Source: Rhizobium sophoriradicis
GTDB lineage: Bacteria > Pseudomonadota > Alphaproteobacteria > Rhizobiales > Rhizobiaceae
Assembly (NCBI RefSeq): GCF_003939025.1
Contig: NZ_RQIH01000002.1
Span: 62,001-126,000, forward strand
Direction of reading: 5' to 3'
Length of the DNA stretch: 64,000 bases
Shown here piece by piece: positions 54,972-63,656 of the stretch. A program made the translations under genes and the position numbers. Numbering within the stretch: position 1 is the first letter of the stretch; each line of letters opens with the position of its first letter. Below the pieces are notes generated by a model. The model was not told the origin of the DNA and did no database searches. It was given only the letters and a program-made list of their open reading frames with translations.

Positions 54972-56741
54972 TCAATGCCGTGTCAGCTCCGCGACTTTCC
55001 GGACATGGCTGACGGCCGCCGCTCCCCCGGCGGTTTTGGTGAAGAGGCTGAGCGTCTCTTCCTCGTCGTCGGCGACCGGCGTCAGAGCCTGATCCGTGTA
55101 GCTCTTCGATTTGGCATCCCACGAAATCAGGAATGCCGAAATTGTCAGGCCGATAATCGTGCCGGCGAGCGAAGCATGTTTGCTCAAAGTTTCCCAGGCA
55201 AAGCGCGGCCAGAAGACCAGCGGGTTTTCGCGCGGCAGTTCCGGGCGTCGCTCGGCCGGCGTCTTCAGGCGCATGAGGCCGCTCTGCAGCGGATGCACGT
55301 TTTCCAGCGGAACGGTGGTCGCGAAGGAGACGAGAACCTTGACGAGCCTTGCGAGCGGCACCCCGGTCGCGACAGCGCGGCGCAGCAGCGTCTTCATATG
55401 ATCAGGCGAATAATAGAGCGACCAGGCCTCGTGGTAGATGTCCTCCCACTCCTGCTTGCTCATCTTCTGATGCGCGGTGCAGACGTGCTCGACATCGTAG
55501 ATGTTGAGGTCGCCATCCATCTCGACGCCCTTCTTCCACAGGACCTGATGGTCCTCGGAACCCGGCAACGGCGTCAGGATGAAGAATTCGATGACGTCGA
55601 GCGGCAGCTCTTCCTGAATGATCGCAATATCGCGGCGGATCGATTCCGGCGTGTCGGCGGGGAAGCCCAGAATGTAACCGGCCAGCGTCATGATGCCCTG
55701 CGCCTTCCAGGCGAGCAGCATCTTGCGGTATTCGGTGATCTTGTTCTGGTTCTTCTTGGCGGCGGTCAGATTGTCCGGATTGACGTTTTCAAGACCGATG
55801 AACACGCGGGTGACGCCGGCGCGCCGGGATTTCTCGATGAAGTTCGGGATTTTGTGGCAGAGCGTGTCGACCTGGATCATCAGGCCGAGCGGAATTCCGT
55901 CCCGCTCCTTGAGCTCGATCAACCGGTCGAAGATCGCTTCCCAATCTTTGTTGCGGGCGAAATTATCGTCGGTGATGAAGAATTTGTGGATGCCCTGCGC
56001 CCAGTTCATCCGCACCAGCTTTTCGACATCGTCGGCCGAGCGGAAGCGCGACTTGCGTCCCTGCACGTTGATGATGGTGCAGAACGAGCACTGGTAAGGA
56101 CAGCCGCGCCCGGCATCGAAGCTGGTGCTGAGGCCGAGCGTGCGCTGGATATTGTCCTTCGGCAGGAAGGGAACCGGTGTGCCGCCGATGCCGGGAAGGT
56201 CGTTCATGAAATTGTAGAGGGGCTTCAGCTCGCCGTTGGCGGCATCGCGCAACACCATGTCCAGCCGCCCCTCGGCCTCGCCGGCGAACATCGAGATGCC
56301 CATGTCGCGGCAGGCGTCGAGCCCGACCGCCTTGCCGTCGAGCATCGACAGGCAGCCGGATACATGAAAGCCGCCCATCGAAACCGGCAGGCCGGCATCA
56401 CGGAAGGGGCGGGCGATATCGAGCGCGCGCGGATACTGGTTTGACTGGACGCCGACCAGCGCGACCATGCCGAAATTGCCGTGGCGCTTGAACTGGGCGA
56501 GCAGCCTGGGGAAATCGATCCGCGTATTGGTCTCGTCGATGACGGTGATATCGATTGCGGTATCGGGCCCGAGCACCTGGCGCTCGGCGCATTCGGCGGC
56601 GATGCCGTAGAGAGCTGCGAGTGAATTGGAAGGGATCATCGCCCGCCACCAGCGGATGACGTAGCCGTCGTCATCATAATGCGACGGCTTGATCAGGATG
56701 AGCTGAAAACGTCTGCGTGCGGCTTCCAAAGCATGGGACAA
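54972..56741 (-). CDS. B12-binding radical SAM protein
   Basis: A 589-residue enzyme. The N-terminal ~170 residues fit a cobalamin-binding Rossmann domain (VALVGVQSNQYPRALDIA, then SMGGFHVSG). The radical SAM cluster motif CxxxCxxC is intact in DAGRGCPYQCSFCTI near residue 222. A C-terminal part of about 250 residues contains a predicted membrane segment (SLAGTIIGLTISAFLISW). Such enzymes methylate or rearrange unactivated carbons, for instance in hopanoid or cofactor synthesis; the substrate is not apparent here and no hopanoid gene is nearby. Confidence 0.85.
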   Translation of the reverse strand: MSHALEAARRRFQLILIKPSHYDDDGYVIRWWRAMIPSNSLAALYGIAAECAERQVLGPDTAIDITVIDETNTRIDFPRLLAQFKRHGNFGMVALVGVQSNQYPRALDIARPFRDAGLPVSMGGFHVSGCLSMLDGKAVGLDACRDMGISMFAGEAEGRLDMVLRDAANGELKPLYNFMNDLPGIGGTPVPFLPKDNIQRTLGLSTSFDAGRGCPYQCSFCTIINVQGRKSRFRSADDVEKLVRMNWAQGIHKFFITDDNFARNKDWEAIFDRLIELKERDGIPLGLMIQVDTLCHKIPNFIEKSRRAGVTRVFIGLENVNPDNLTAAKKNQNKITEYRKMLLAWKAQGIMTLAGYILGFPADTPESIRRDIAIIQEELPLDVIEFFILTPLPGSEDHQVLWKKGVEMDGDLNIYDVEHVCTAHQKMSKQEWEDIYHEAWSLYYSPDHMKTLLRRAVATGVPLARLVKVLVSFATTVPLENVHPLQSGLMRLKTPAERRPELPRENPLVFWPRFAWETLSKHASLAGTIIGLTISAFLISWDAKSKSYTDQALTPVADDEEETLSLFTKTAGGAAAVSHVRKVAELTRH

Positions 56742-56903
56742 GAGTATCTATCTTTCTTTAGAAACGTCTGCCCGGAGGCAAAATGGCGTTGAGGGCACAA
56801 ATCAGGCACGGCGTATTAATGCGATTGATCACGGTTCAACCTAAGGCGTAAAATCGTACATTGCGCGCAAAAGTTTGGGCGGCGCGCGCCGTTCCTCAAT
56901 ATA

Positions 56904-57455
56904 CTACACGATATCGAGCAGCAATGCGCGGTGGTCGGAGACCTCGGGGCTCGCCACCACCTCGAACTTGGCAATTTTCACCTCCGGCGTCACCAGCATG
57001 TAGTCGGCAAAGCGGCCTTGCTTCAGATAGTAGGAGGTCCGCGTATCGACAAGGCCGTTTCCGGTGACGAGATCGGAAAGACCTAATCGGGCGAGGATCT
57101 TAAAGGTCGCACTGTCAAAGTCTATCGCCTGGGCGATGACGGAATGCGATTTGCGCACGAAGGTCGCCAGCCCGAATTCGGCGACAATGGCGGCATCGCC
57201 GTCGAAGAGCGTGCCTCGCGATGTCGGGCAGAAGAAGCCGTCATGGCCGGGCAGGGCGGCGCTGATCTCCGCAAACAGATTGGCGCGCTGCGGCAGCTCC
57301 AGCCCCGAATCGCGATAGATCGGCCATCCGGAACCAGGATCCGGCGCCCGCAGCACCTCCTGCAGGCACAGCACATCAGCATCGGACTGCCTGACATAAT
57401 CGATCAGGGCTTCATGCAGCCTGCCGCCCCATGCGTTCAGGGAAATGATGCGCAA
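56904..57455 (-). pseudogene. Endonuclease/exonuclease/phosphatase-family protein, internally deleted
   Basis: An open frame of 183 residues starting at TTG (MRIISLNAWGG). N-terminal EEP motifs (LNAWGG, LCLQEV) and the C-terminal SDHRALLLDI are intact, but between QAIDF and DSATFKILARLG about 70 residues normally present are missing, including the GDFN loop and the preceding catalytic His/Asp. Family members are usually around 250 residues. The deletion is in frame, so a product can be made, but it should lack nuclease activity. Hence pseudogene is likely; a retained non-catalytic role cannot be excluded. Confidence 0.6.
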
Positions 57456-57511
57456 TGCCTTCGGCGCCCTTCAGGTGGCGGGATTGAGATGGCTGCTCTG
57501 TCGCCGTGCGG

Positions 57512-58921
57512 CTACAGTTCCGACTTGATGTCGCCCATCCGGTTCCAAGCATCGAGCCCGGCGATCTTGTAGGCTTCGGCGAGCGTCGGATAGTTGAAGG
57601 TGTTCTCCACGAAATATTCGACCGTGCCTTTGAGATTGAGCACCGCCTGGCCGATATGCACCAGCTCGGTGGCGCCTTCGCCGACGATATGCACGCCGAG
57701 CAGGCGGCGCGTCTTCAGCGAGAAGATCAGCTTCAGAAGTCCGGTGTCGAGACCCATGATGTGGCCGCGCGAGGTCTCGCGAAAGCGGGCAATACCGCAT
57801 TCATAGGGAATACCGCGCTCTTTCATTTCCTCTTCGGTCAGGCCGCAAGTCGAAATCTCCGGCACGGCATAGATGCCGTAGGGGAAATATTTCTGCGGCT
57901 CCTTGGCAACCGCCCCGATCGCTACGCGCGCGGCGATGCGGCCCTGTTCCATCGAGGTCGAGGCGAGGCTCGGAAAGCCGACGACGTCGCCGGCGGCGTA
58001 GACGTTGGCAACCGATGTTTGAAACGTCTCCGGGTTGACCTTGAGGCGGCCGCGGCTGTCGGCTTCGAGGCCGATGGCCTCAAGGTTCAGCATGTCGGTC
58101 GCCCCCATACGGCCGGCGGCGAAGAGCACCATATCGGTGGTCAGGCGCCGACCGCTATCGAGCGTCAGCTCGACCTTGCCGTTTTCGAGCTTCTCAACTT
58201 TGTCGGCCTTCTGGCCGAGCAGTAGCTTCATGTTGCGGTCGCGCAGCTGATAGGTGAAGTCCTCGATGATTTCCTTGTCGATGAAGTCGAGCATCGTCGC
58301 CTTGGGGTCGATGACGGTGACGGCGGTGTCGAGTGCGCTGAAGATCGTCGCGTATTCGATGCCGATGACGCCGGCGCCGATGACGATCATCGAGCGCGGC
58401 AGCTCCTCGATGTCGAGCAGTTCGTCGCTGTCGAGGACCGTCTTGCCGTCGAAGGGGATGTAATCGGGGCGGAACGGCTTGGTGCCGACGGCGAGCAGCA
58501 CGCTGGCGGCGCTGACCTGGGTGATCTCGCCGTCATCCTTGATGACCTGCAGCGTCGACGTATCGACGAAGCTCGCCCTGCCGCGCATATGGTGCACACG
58601 ATTGCGGGCGAACTGATGCTCCAGCACTTCCACTTCATGGTTGAGCGTAATCAGCAGGCGACGGCGCAGATCTTCGGCGCTGATCTCCTGCTTGACGCGG
58701 TAGGATCGGCCGTAAAAACCGCGTTCGCGCCAGCCGGAAAGATTGAGCGCGGTCTCGCGCAGCGTCTTCGAGGGAATGGTGCCGGTATGGACGGACACAC
58801 CGCCGACGCGCTTACCCTGCTCGATGACAAGCACTTTCTTGCCGAGCTTGGCAGCCTGGATCGCGCCGCGGCGCCCCGCAGGACCGCTACCCACCACAAC
58901 GAGATCGTACTGAAACATCAT
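57512..58921 (-). CDS. sthA: Soluble pyridine nucleotide transhydrogenase
   Basis: A 469-residue FAD flavoprotein that exchanges hydride between NADPH and NAD+. FAD motif VVVGSGPAGRRGAIQAAKLG; IPSKTLRETALNL replaces the redox-active disulfide segment of lipoamide dehydrogenases, as expected for SthA; NAD motif IVIGAGVIGIEYATIF; C-terminal FNYPTLAEAYKIAGLDAWNR. Start 58921 (or 58918) gives the family length. Confidence 0.94.
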   Translation of the reverse strand: MMFQYDLVVVGSGPAGRRGAIQAAKLGKKVLVIEQGKRVGGVSVHTGTIPSKTLRETALNLSGWRERGFYGRSYRVKQEISAEDLRRRLLITLNHEVEVLEHQFARNRVHHMRGRASFVDTSTLQVIKDDGEITQVSAASVLLAVGTKPFRPDYIPFDGKTVLDSDELLDIEELPRSMIVIGAGVIGIEYATIFSALDTAVTVIDPKATMLDFIDKEIIEDFTYQLRDRNMKLLLGQKADKVEKLENGKVELTLDSGRRLTTDMVLFAAGRMGATDMLNLEAIGLEADSRGRLKVNPETFQTSVANVYAAGDVVGFPSLASTSMEQGRIAARVAIGAVAKEPQKYFPYGIYAVPEISTCGLTEEEMKERGIPYECGIARFRETSRGHIMGLDTGLLKLIFSLKTRRLLGVHIVGEGATELVHIGQAVLNLKGTVEYFVENTFNYPTLAEAYKIAGLDAWNRMGDIKSEL

Positions 58922-59032
58922 CAAGCCCCGGATTGGAATGGAATCATTTGCGACAAAAATGTCGCGCCTCATCGGTAGCCGGTCAATGTTACAGATTGTT
59001 TTACGACCGCCGATTCAGCCGGACCTGTGTTT

Positions 59033-59159
59033 TATCAGCTTCAGCATCTTCAGGCGACATGGCCGTTCTTGCCGATGATGATCTGGTCGTGGACGATGAT
59101 ATCAAGTGCTTTCACCGCGTCGATGATCAGCTTCGTCCTATCGATGTCAGCACGCGACG
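59033..59159 (-). pseudogene. Fragment of a second radC 3' end
   Basis: On the minus strand this stretch encodes SRADIDRTKLIIDAVKALDI and then IVHDQIIIGKNGHV, 27 of 34 residues identical to the C-terminus of the intact RadC encoded at 60458-61282. One base is missing after GHV relative to radC (GTC-GCC against GTCAGCC), breaking the frame; with it restored the fragment would continue SLKMLKLI, as RadC ends. No other part of radC is present. It abuts the stop of the alpha-hydroxy-acid oxidase gene. At the nucleotide level about four of five bases match. Confidence 0.85.
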
Positions 59160-59164
59160 GCTTT

Positions 59165-60352
59165 TCATGCGCGGGTGATGTAGTCCGCAGAAATATCGCC
59201 CACCTTGGTAACGCCGAGCAACGCCATATTGCTATGCAGTTCCGCCGTCAGGATATCCGCCGCCTTCAGCACGCCCGGCAGCCCCGCGACGGCTGCGGCA
59301 TAGAGGAACGGCCTGCCGACGAACACGAAACGGGCCCCCAGCGCCAGCGCCTTCATGATATCAGTTCCCCGCCTGATGCCGCCGTCGATCATGACGGCAA
59401 TGCTGTCTCCGACGCGTGCCGCAATCTCCGGAAGGACCTGAAGGGGAGATGCGGTGCCGTCGAGCTGGCGGCCGCCATGATTGGAGACGATCACGCCATC
59501 CGCCCCGGTATCGGCCGCCCGTGCTGCGTCTTCGGGATGCATGATCCCCTTGACCACGAGCTTGCCGGACCACCTCTTGCGGATCTGCTCCAAATGGGCC
59601 CAGTTGAGATGGTCACGCCTGCCGAAATCGCGCATGACGTTGGAGGAGATGATCGGCGCGCCTCTTGTGGCATAGGAATTTTCAAAATGCGGAATGCCGT
59701 GCCGGGCGATCGTGCGCAGCAATGTGCCGGTGGTCCAGCGGGGATGCGAGATGCCTTGCCATGCCAAGCGGAGGCCGGGACGCAAAGGCGTCGAAAATCC
59801 AGCCCTGACATTGTTTTCGCGGTTGGGCAGCGTGGCAGTGTCCACGGTCAGCAGAAGCGTGTCGATGCCGGCCGCACCGACGCGATCGATGAGGGCATCA
59901 ATACGATCGGGTTCGCCGGGCAGATAGGCCTGAAACCATGCTGGTGGCGAAGCCGCAGCGATCTCTTCCAAGGGGATAAGCGACGAGCCGCTGATGATCA
60001 TCGGGATTCCCGATTGGTCCGCGCCTTGCGCGAGCACGATGTCCCCCCGATAGGCCATCAGCGCGCTGATCCCCATCGGCGCGATGCCAAACGGGGCGGC
60101 GTGGGTCTTGCCAAAGAGGCTCGTCTCGGTGCTGCGCGTCGAGACGTCTCGAAGGACCCGAGGCCGGAAGGCATAGGCCTGGAAGGCCTCGGCGTTACGC
60201 CGCAGCGACGCATTGGTCTCGGTCGCGCCGGCGATGTAACCGAACAGCGGCTTCGGCAAATGTCGCCGTGCCTTCATTTCAAAGTCGTCGAGGCAGAGCA
60301 CGCCGCGGCAGAGCCGGGTCGATCGATCAATGTTACCGCTGCGGATCGTCAT
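59165..60352 (-). CDS. FMN-dependent alpha-hydroxy-acid oxidase/dehydrogenase (LldD-like)
   Basis: A 395-residue TIM-barrel flavoenzyme that oxidises L-lactate or a related 2-hydroxy acid. Family motifs: FGYIAGATETNASLRRN, MGISALMAYRGD, VSNHGGRQLDG with the active His, and the FMN phosphate loop DGGIRRGTDIMKALALGA followed by FVFVGRPFL. The substrate (L-lactate, mandelate, glycolate) is not determined by sequence. It lies between intact radC and a broken copy of the radC 3' end, which suggests it arrived by recombination at radC. Confidence 0.88.
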   Translation of the reverse strand: MTIRSGNIDRSTRLCRGVLCLDDFEMKARRHLPKPLFGYIAGATETNASLRRNAEAFQAYAFRPRVLRDVSTRSTETSLFGKTHAAPFGIAPMGISALMAYRGDIVLAQGADQSGIPMIISGSSLIPLEEIAAASPPAWFQAYLPGEPDRIDALIDRVGAAGIDTLLLTVDTATLPNRENNVRAGFSTPLRPGLRLAWQGISHPRWTTGTLLRTIARHGIPHFENSYATRGAPIISSNVMRDFGRRDHLNWAHLEQIRKRWSGKLVVKGIMHPEDAARAADTGADGVIVSNHGGRQLDGTASPLQVLPEIAARVGDSIAVMIDGGIRRGTDIMKALALGARFVFVGRPFLYAAAVAGLPGVLKAADILTAELHSNMALLGVTKVGDISADYITRA

Positions 60353-60457
60353 GGAGCTTCATCTTCTCGGTATCCCCAGCGGGCATTGTTCAGCGAATGG
60401 AGCGCAGATTGCATACAATCGCGCGCCACCGACTGCTGTCAACTCCAGCCTTGCTTC

Positions 60458-61282
60458 TCAGATCAGCTTCAGCCCCTTGAGGCTGACATGTCCGTCCTTG
60501 CCGATGATGATGTGGTCGTGGACGGTGATGTCGAGCGCCTTGGCCGCCTCGATGATCACCTTCGTCATGTCGATGTCGGCGCGAGAGGGCGTCGGGTCGC
60601 CGGAGGGGTGGTTGTGGACGAGGATGATCGCTGTTGCCGAAAGCTCGAGCGCGCGCTTGACCACTTCGCGCGGATAGACTGGCGTATGGTCGACCGTGCC
60701 GCGGCCCTGTACCTCGTCGGCGATCAGCACGTTGCGCTTGTCGAGGAAGAGGATGCGGAACTGTTCGCGGGTCTCGTGCGCCATGGCGGCGTGGCAGTAT
60801 TGAATGACCGAGGACCAGGAGGAGAGCACCTGTTTGCTTCTGATCTCGCTTTTCAACGTCCGGTGGGCCACCGTCGAGATCAGTTTCAGGTCGAGGGCTA
60901 CATTCTCGCCGACGCCTTTGACCTCGGTCAGCAACGCCGCCGGCGCGCCAAAAACGCCGGAAAGTGAGCCGAAGCGTTCGATCAGCGCCTTGGCGATCGG
61001 CTTGGTGTCGCGCCGCGGGATCAGGCGGAAAAGCAGGAGCTCGAGGATTTCATAATCGGCCAGCGCCGTGTCGCCCTGCTCGCGGAAGCGGTCACGCAGC
61101 CGCTCGCGATGACCGTGGTAATGTTCCGGTGCGGAGAGCGAGGCGGGCAGGGCGGTCCGGGCATTCGGCACGGTTGGGTTTTGCGGCCGGCCGCCGAAGA
61201 ACGAACGTTCGTCGGCAACAGGCTCTTCAGTCGCGAAAGGCAGCTCGTCGTCAGAAGATGTTGCAGCAGGCCCCTTCGCCAT
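60458..61282 (-). CDS. radC: RadC-family protein (JAB/MPN domain)
   Basis: A 274-residue protein. An N-terminal helix-hairpin-helix region ([20 protein letters not shown]) precedes a JAB/MPN domain with the metal-binding pattern [20 protein letters not shown]. RadC was once thought to be a repair protein, but its function is unproven. The start is ATG at 61282 with AGGTGA upstream; the frame is open from 61300. It lies seven bases behind map and may be cotranscribed. Confidence 0.92.
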   Translation of the reverse strand: MAKGPAATSSDDELPFATEEPVADERSFFGGRPQNPTVPNARTALPASLSAPEHYHGHRERLRDRFREQGDTALADYEILELLLFRLIPRRDTKPIAKALIERFGSLSGVFGAPAALLTEVKGVGENVALDLKLISTVAHRTLKSEIRSKQVLSSWSSVIQYCHAAMAHETREQFRILFLDKRNVLIADEVQGRGTVDHTPVYPREVVKRALELSATAIILVHNHPSGDPTPSRADIDMTKVIIEAAKALDITVHDHIIIGKDGHVSLKGLKLI

Positions 61283-61289
61283 CGGATCG

Positions 61290-62126
61290 TCACCTGGCAA
61301 GCGACGGCAGTCCGGGCCGGTCGAGCCCAGCAGGTGACAGCGTGAAGATCTCGCAGCCGTCGGCGGTGACGCCGACCGTATGTTCGTATTGTGCCGAAAG
61401 CGAGCGGTCGCGGGTCACCGCCGTCCAGCCGTCGGCCAGCACCTTCACATGCGGCCGGCCGAGATTAATCATCGGCTCGATGGTGAAGATCATGCCTTCA
61501 CGCAGTTCGGGCCCTTCATTGGCGCGGCCGTAATGCAGGATGTTCGGTGAATCATGGAACAGCCGGCCGACGCCGTGGCCGCAGAAATCGCGCACCACCG
61601 AACAGCGCTCGGCCTCCGCATAGGTCTGGATCGCTTCGCCGATCGCCCCGGTGCGGGTGCCCGGCCTGACCGCGGCAATGCCGCGCATCAGCGATTCATA
61701 GGTCACTTCGAGCAGTCGCTCGGCGGCGCGCTTAACGGTGCCGACGGGATACATCCGGCTGGAATCGCCGTGCCAGCCGTCGAGCACGAAGGTGACGTCG
61801 ATATTGACGATATCGCCTTCGCGCAGCGGCTTGTCGTTCGGAATGCCGTGGCAGACCACATGGTTGATCGACGTGCAGGTCGACTTGGTGTAGCCGCGAT
61901 AGTTCAGCGTCGCCGGATAGGCGCCGTGGTCCATGCCGAAATCGAAGACGAACCGGTCGATCTCATCGGTCAGCAGGCCGGGCTTGACGATATCGGCCAG
62001 CGCATCGAGGCAGCGGGCGGTCAGCTGGCATGCCTTGCGCATGCCTTCGAATGCTTGCGTGTCGTAAAGCCGGATGGCGCCGGTGTTCTTCGGCGGCGCG
62101 GAAGAGGCTTCGATATAGTTCACCAT
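61290..62126 (-). CDS. map: Methionine aminopeptidase type I
   Basis: A 278-residue metalloprotease that removes N-terminal methionine. The five metal ligands lie in [18 protein letters not shown] (two Asp), [14 protein letters not shown] (His), MIFTIEPM (Glu) and QYEHTVGV (Glu-His region); the upstream [13 protein letters not shown] is also conserved. The N-terminal 20 residues are an extension usual in rhizobia. Heads the map-radC unit. Confidence 0.96.
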   Translation of the reverse strand: MVNYIEASSAPPKNTGAIRLYDTQAFEGMRKACQLTARCLDALADIVKPGLLTDEIDRFVFDFGMDHGAYPATLNYRGYTKSTCTSINHVVCHGIPNDKPLREGDIVNIDVTFVLDGWHGDSSRMYPVGTVKRAAERLLEVTYESLMRGIAAVRPGTRTGAIGEAIQTYAEAERCSVVRDFCGHGVGRLFHDSPNILHYGRANEGPELREGMIFTIEPMINLGRPHVKVLADGWTAVTRDRSLSAQYEHTVGVTADGCEIFTLSPAGLDRPGLPSLAR

Positions 62127-62320
62127 TGCAGGGCCTTAGCGGAGAATATTAGCTTTGTTCATAATTCAGCTATGACGGGTTCGTCCATCGCGATCAACCG
62201 TCGGGGTGAGATTTCTCAAGGGATTTGGCCGCCTCAAGCAGCCATTCGCAGCCGAATTATTCGTGCCGAACGAAATATCCACAATCTTCCCAAAGGGATA
62301 GGATTGATCGGAGGAAGCCT

Positions 62321-62351
62321 CCCCGCTATTCACCGATTGGTGACAGCGGGG
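62321..62351. repeat. Inverted repeat over the TetR-gene ribosome site
   Basis: CCCCGCT-A-TTCACC-GATT-GGTGA-C-AGCGGGG: outer arms of 7 bp and inner arms of 5 bp, ending 11 bases before the start codon of the TetR gene. It covers part of the ribosome site region, so it may be an autoregulatory operator or an RNA hairpin that limits translation. Confidence 0.5.
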
Positions 62352-62362
62352 AAGGGTCGGTC

Positions 62363-63022
62363 ATGCTGAATGAAGCAATAAATCTTGATAGTTCGCCCGG
62401 CGCCGGTGGCGAGCCGGAACGGCGGGTGCGCGATCGCGGCGCCACCGAGCGCGCCATCCTTGCCGCCGCAAAGGGCCTGCTGGCGGAAGAAGGCTTCCAG
62501 AATTTCGGCATCAATGCCGTCGCCCGCCGCGCCGGTTGCGACAAGCAACTGATCTACCGGTATTATGGCGGCCTTGACGGTCTGGTCGAGGCGATCGGCG
62601 CCGATCTCGGCACATGGGTGAGGGATCGCATTCCGGAAGATGCTGGCGGCATGTTCCTGCTCACTTACGGCGATCTGATGGAGCGGTTGGCGCTGCTTCT
62701 GCTCGACGCCTTGAGAAATGATCCGCTGATGCGCCGCATCCTCGCTTGGGAGGTATCGGAAAATACCGAGCAGGTGAGGCGCCTTTCCGAAGCACGATCG
62801 AAGGCTCTCGCCCTTTGGCTGGATCGCATGCGCGGCTCGCTGGCGCCGCCGAAGGGTGTGGATGCGGCGGCTGTCAATGCCGTCGTCATCGCTGCAATCC
62901 AGCATCTCGTGCTTGCCGGGTCCGCCGGCGGCCAATGCGCCGGCCTGTCGCTCAAGACATCAAAGGACTGGGAGAAGGCGGCGACGGCGCTGAAGCGTCT
63001 CGTTCGCGGCGTCTATGGCTGA
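62363..63022 (+). CDS. TetR/AcrR-family transcriptional regulator
   Basis: A 219-residue repressor. The N-terminal helix-turn-helix reads ILAAAKGLLAEEGFQNFGIN and AVARRAGCDKQLIYRYYGG, with the Y-Y recognition helix of the family. The ligand-binding part is not diagnostic. Target unknown: there is no divergently paired transporter; map lies upstream on the opposite strand, and two small membrane protein genes follow. An inverted repeat covers its ribosome-site region. Confidence 0.88.
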   Translation: MLNEAINLDSSPGAGGEPERRVRDRGATERAILAAAKGLLAEEGFQNFGINAVARRAGCDKQLIYRYYGGLDGLVEAIGADLGTWVRDRIPEDAGGMFLLTYGDLMERLALLLLDALRNDPLMRRILAWEVSENTEQVRRLSEARSKALALWLDRMRGSLAPPKGVDAAAVNAVVIAAIQHLVLAGSAGGQCAGLSLKTSKDWEKAATALKRLVRGVYG

Positions 63023-63120
63023 CATTTCCGTTACCCACAGGAGGCGGATGCGGCGTTAACCTTAACGAATGGTTTACGTTGCGTGGGGCGGGTTAAGCCG
63101 ACACTGTGACACCAGCAGAG

Positions 63121-63327
63121 ATGGTACGAGTGAAAGTCCCCGAGTTGACATCCATGGGAAGCAAGATCGCCAAAGCCGCATTTTTGGTGACGGCAATGAT
63201 GTTCTTCGCGCTCCTGGCGCTGGATATTGCAATTCCGACGCTGGTGCTTTGCACCATGGCATTGTCGACTTGGTTGGTCTCCCTCGATCTGCCCGTCGCG
63301 CGCAAGCATGGAGGAGAGGCCGCATGA
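63121..63327 (+). CDS. Small two-helix membrane protein
   Basis: A 68-residue protein: a short basic start, then AAFLVTAMMFFALLALDIAI and TLVLCTMALSTWLVSLDLP, two hydrophobic segments. No family recognised. An ATG at 63121 or the later ATG at 63154 could be the start. It overlaps the next gene in ATGA. Confidence 0.6.
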   Translation: MVRVKVPELTSMGSKIAKAAFLVTAMMFFALLALDIAIPTLVLCTMALSTWLVSLDLPVARKHGGEAA

Positions 63328-63656
63328 AGTGGTTTCTGATCTTCTGGGCCGGCCCCATCGTCTTTCTGGGCGGATGGTACTGGCTCTCTTATTACGACAT
63401 CAATTTCGGCATCTTCATGCTGACACGGCAGGTCCATGACCTGACGTTCCAGATCTACGGCGAGGCGCTCGGCATGCCGCCGGAGGCTATCCCGCCGCTC
63501 GTTGCCCGGGCAATCGCCGTCGACAGTGTCATCGTCTTCGCCCTCCTTGGCTTCAGAAAGCGCAAGTCGATCATTGCCTGGTGGCAGGCGCGTCAGGCGC
63601 TGAATTCCTCCCCTGCAGATCTTGCCAGCAAGGAAAGTCTGTCGAGCGCGCCCTGA
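63324..63656 (+). CDS. DUF6105-family membrane protein
   Basis: A 110-residue membrane protein: [20 protein letters not shown], then [19 protein letters not shown] and [17 protein letters not shown]. The pattern (W-W-LSYYD-NFG-FM-TR--HDL) fits the small rhizobial DUF6105 proteins. Function unknown. Its 3' end overlaps the 3' end of the convergent ruvX gene by 64 bases. Confidence 0.75.
   Translation: MKWFLIFWAGPIVFLGGWYWLSYYDINFGIFMLTRQVHDLTFQIYGEALGMPPEAIPPLVARAIAVDSVIVFALLGFRKRKSIIAWWQARQALNSSPADLASKESLSSAP

Noticed and set aside
59027-60967. 646-codon plus-strand frame across radC and the oxidase
   Set aside because: Antisense to two minus-strand genes with intact motifs.
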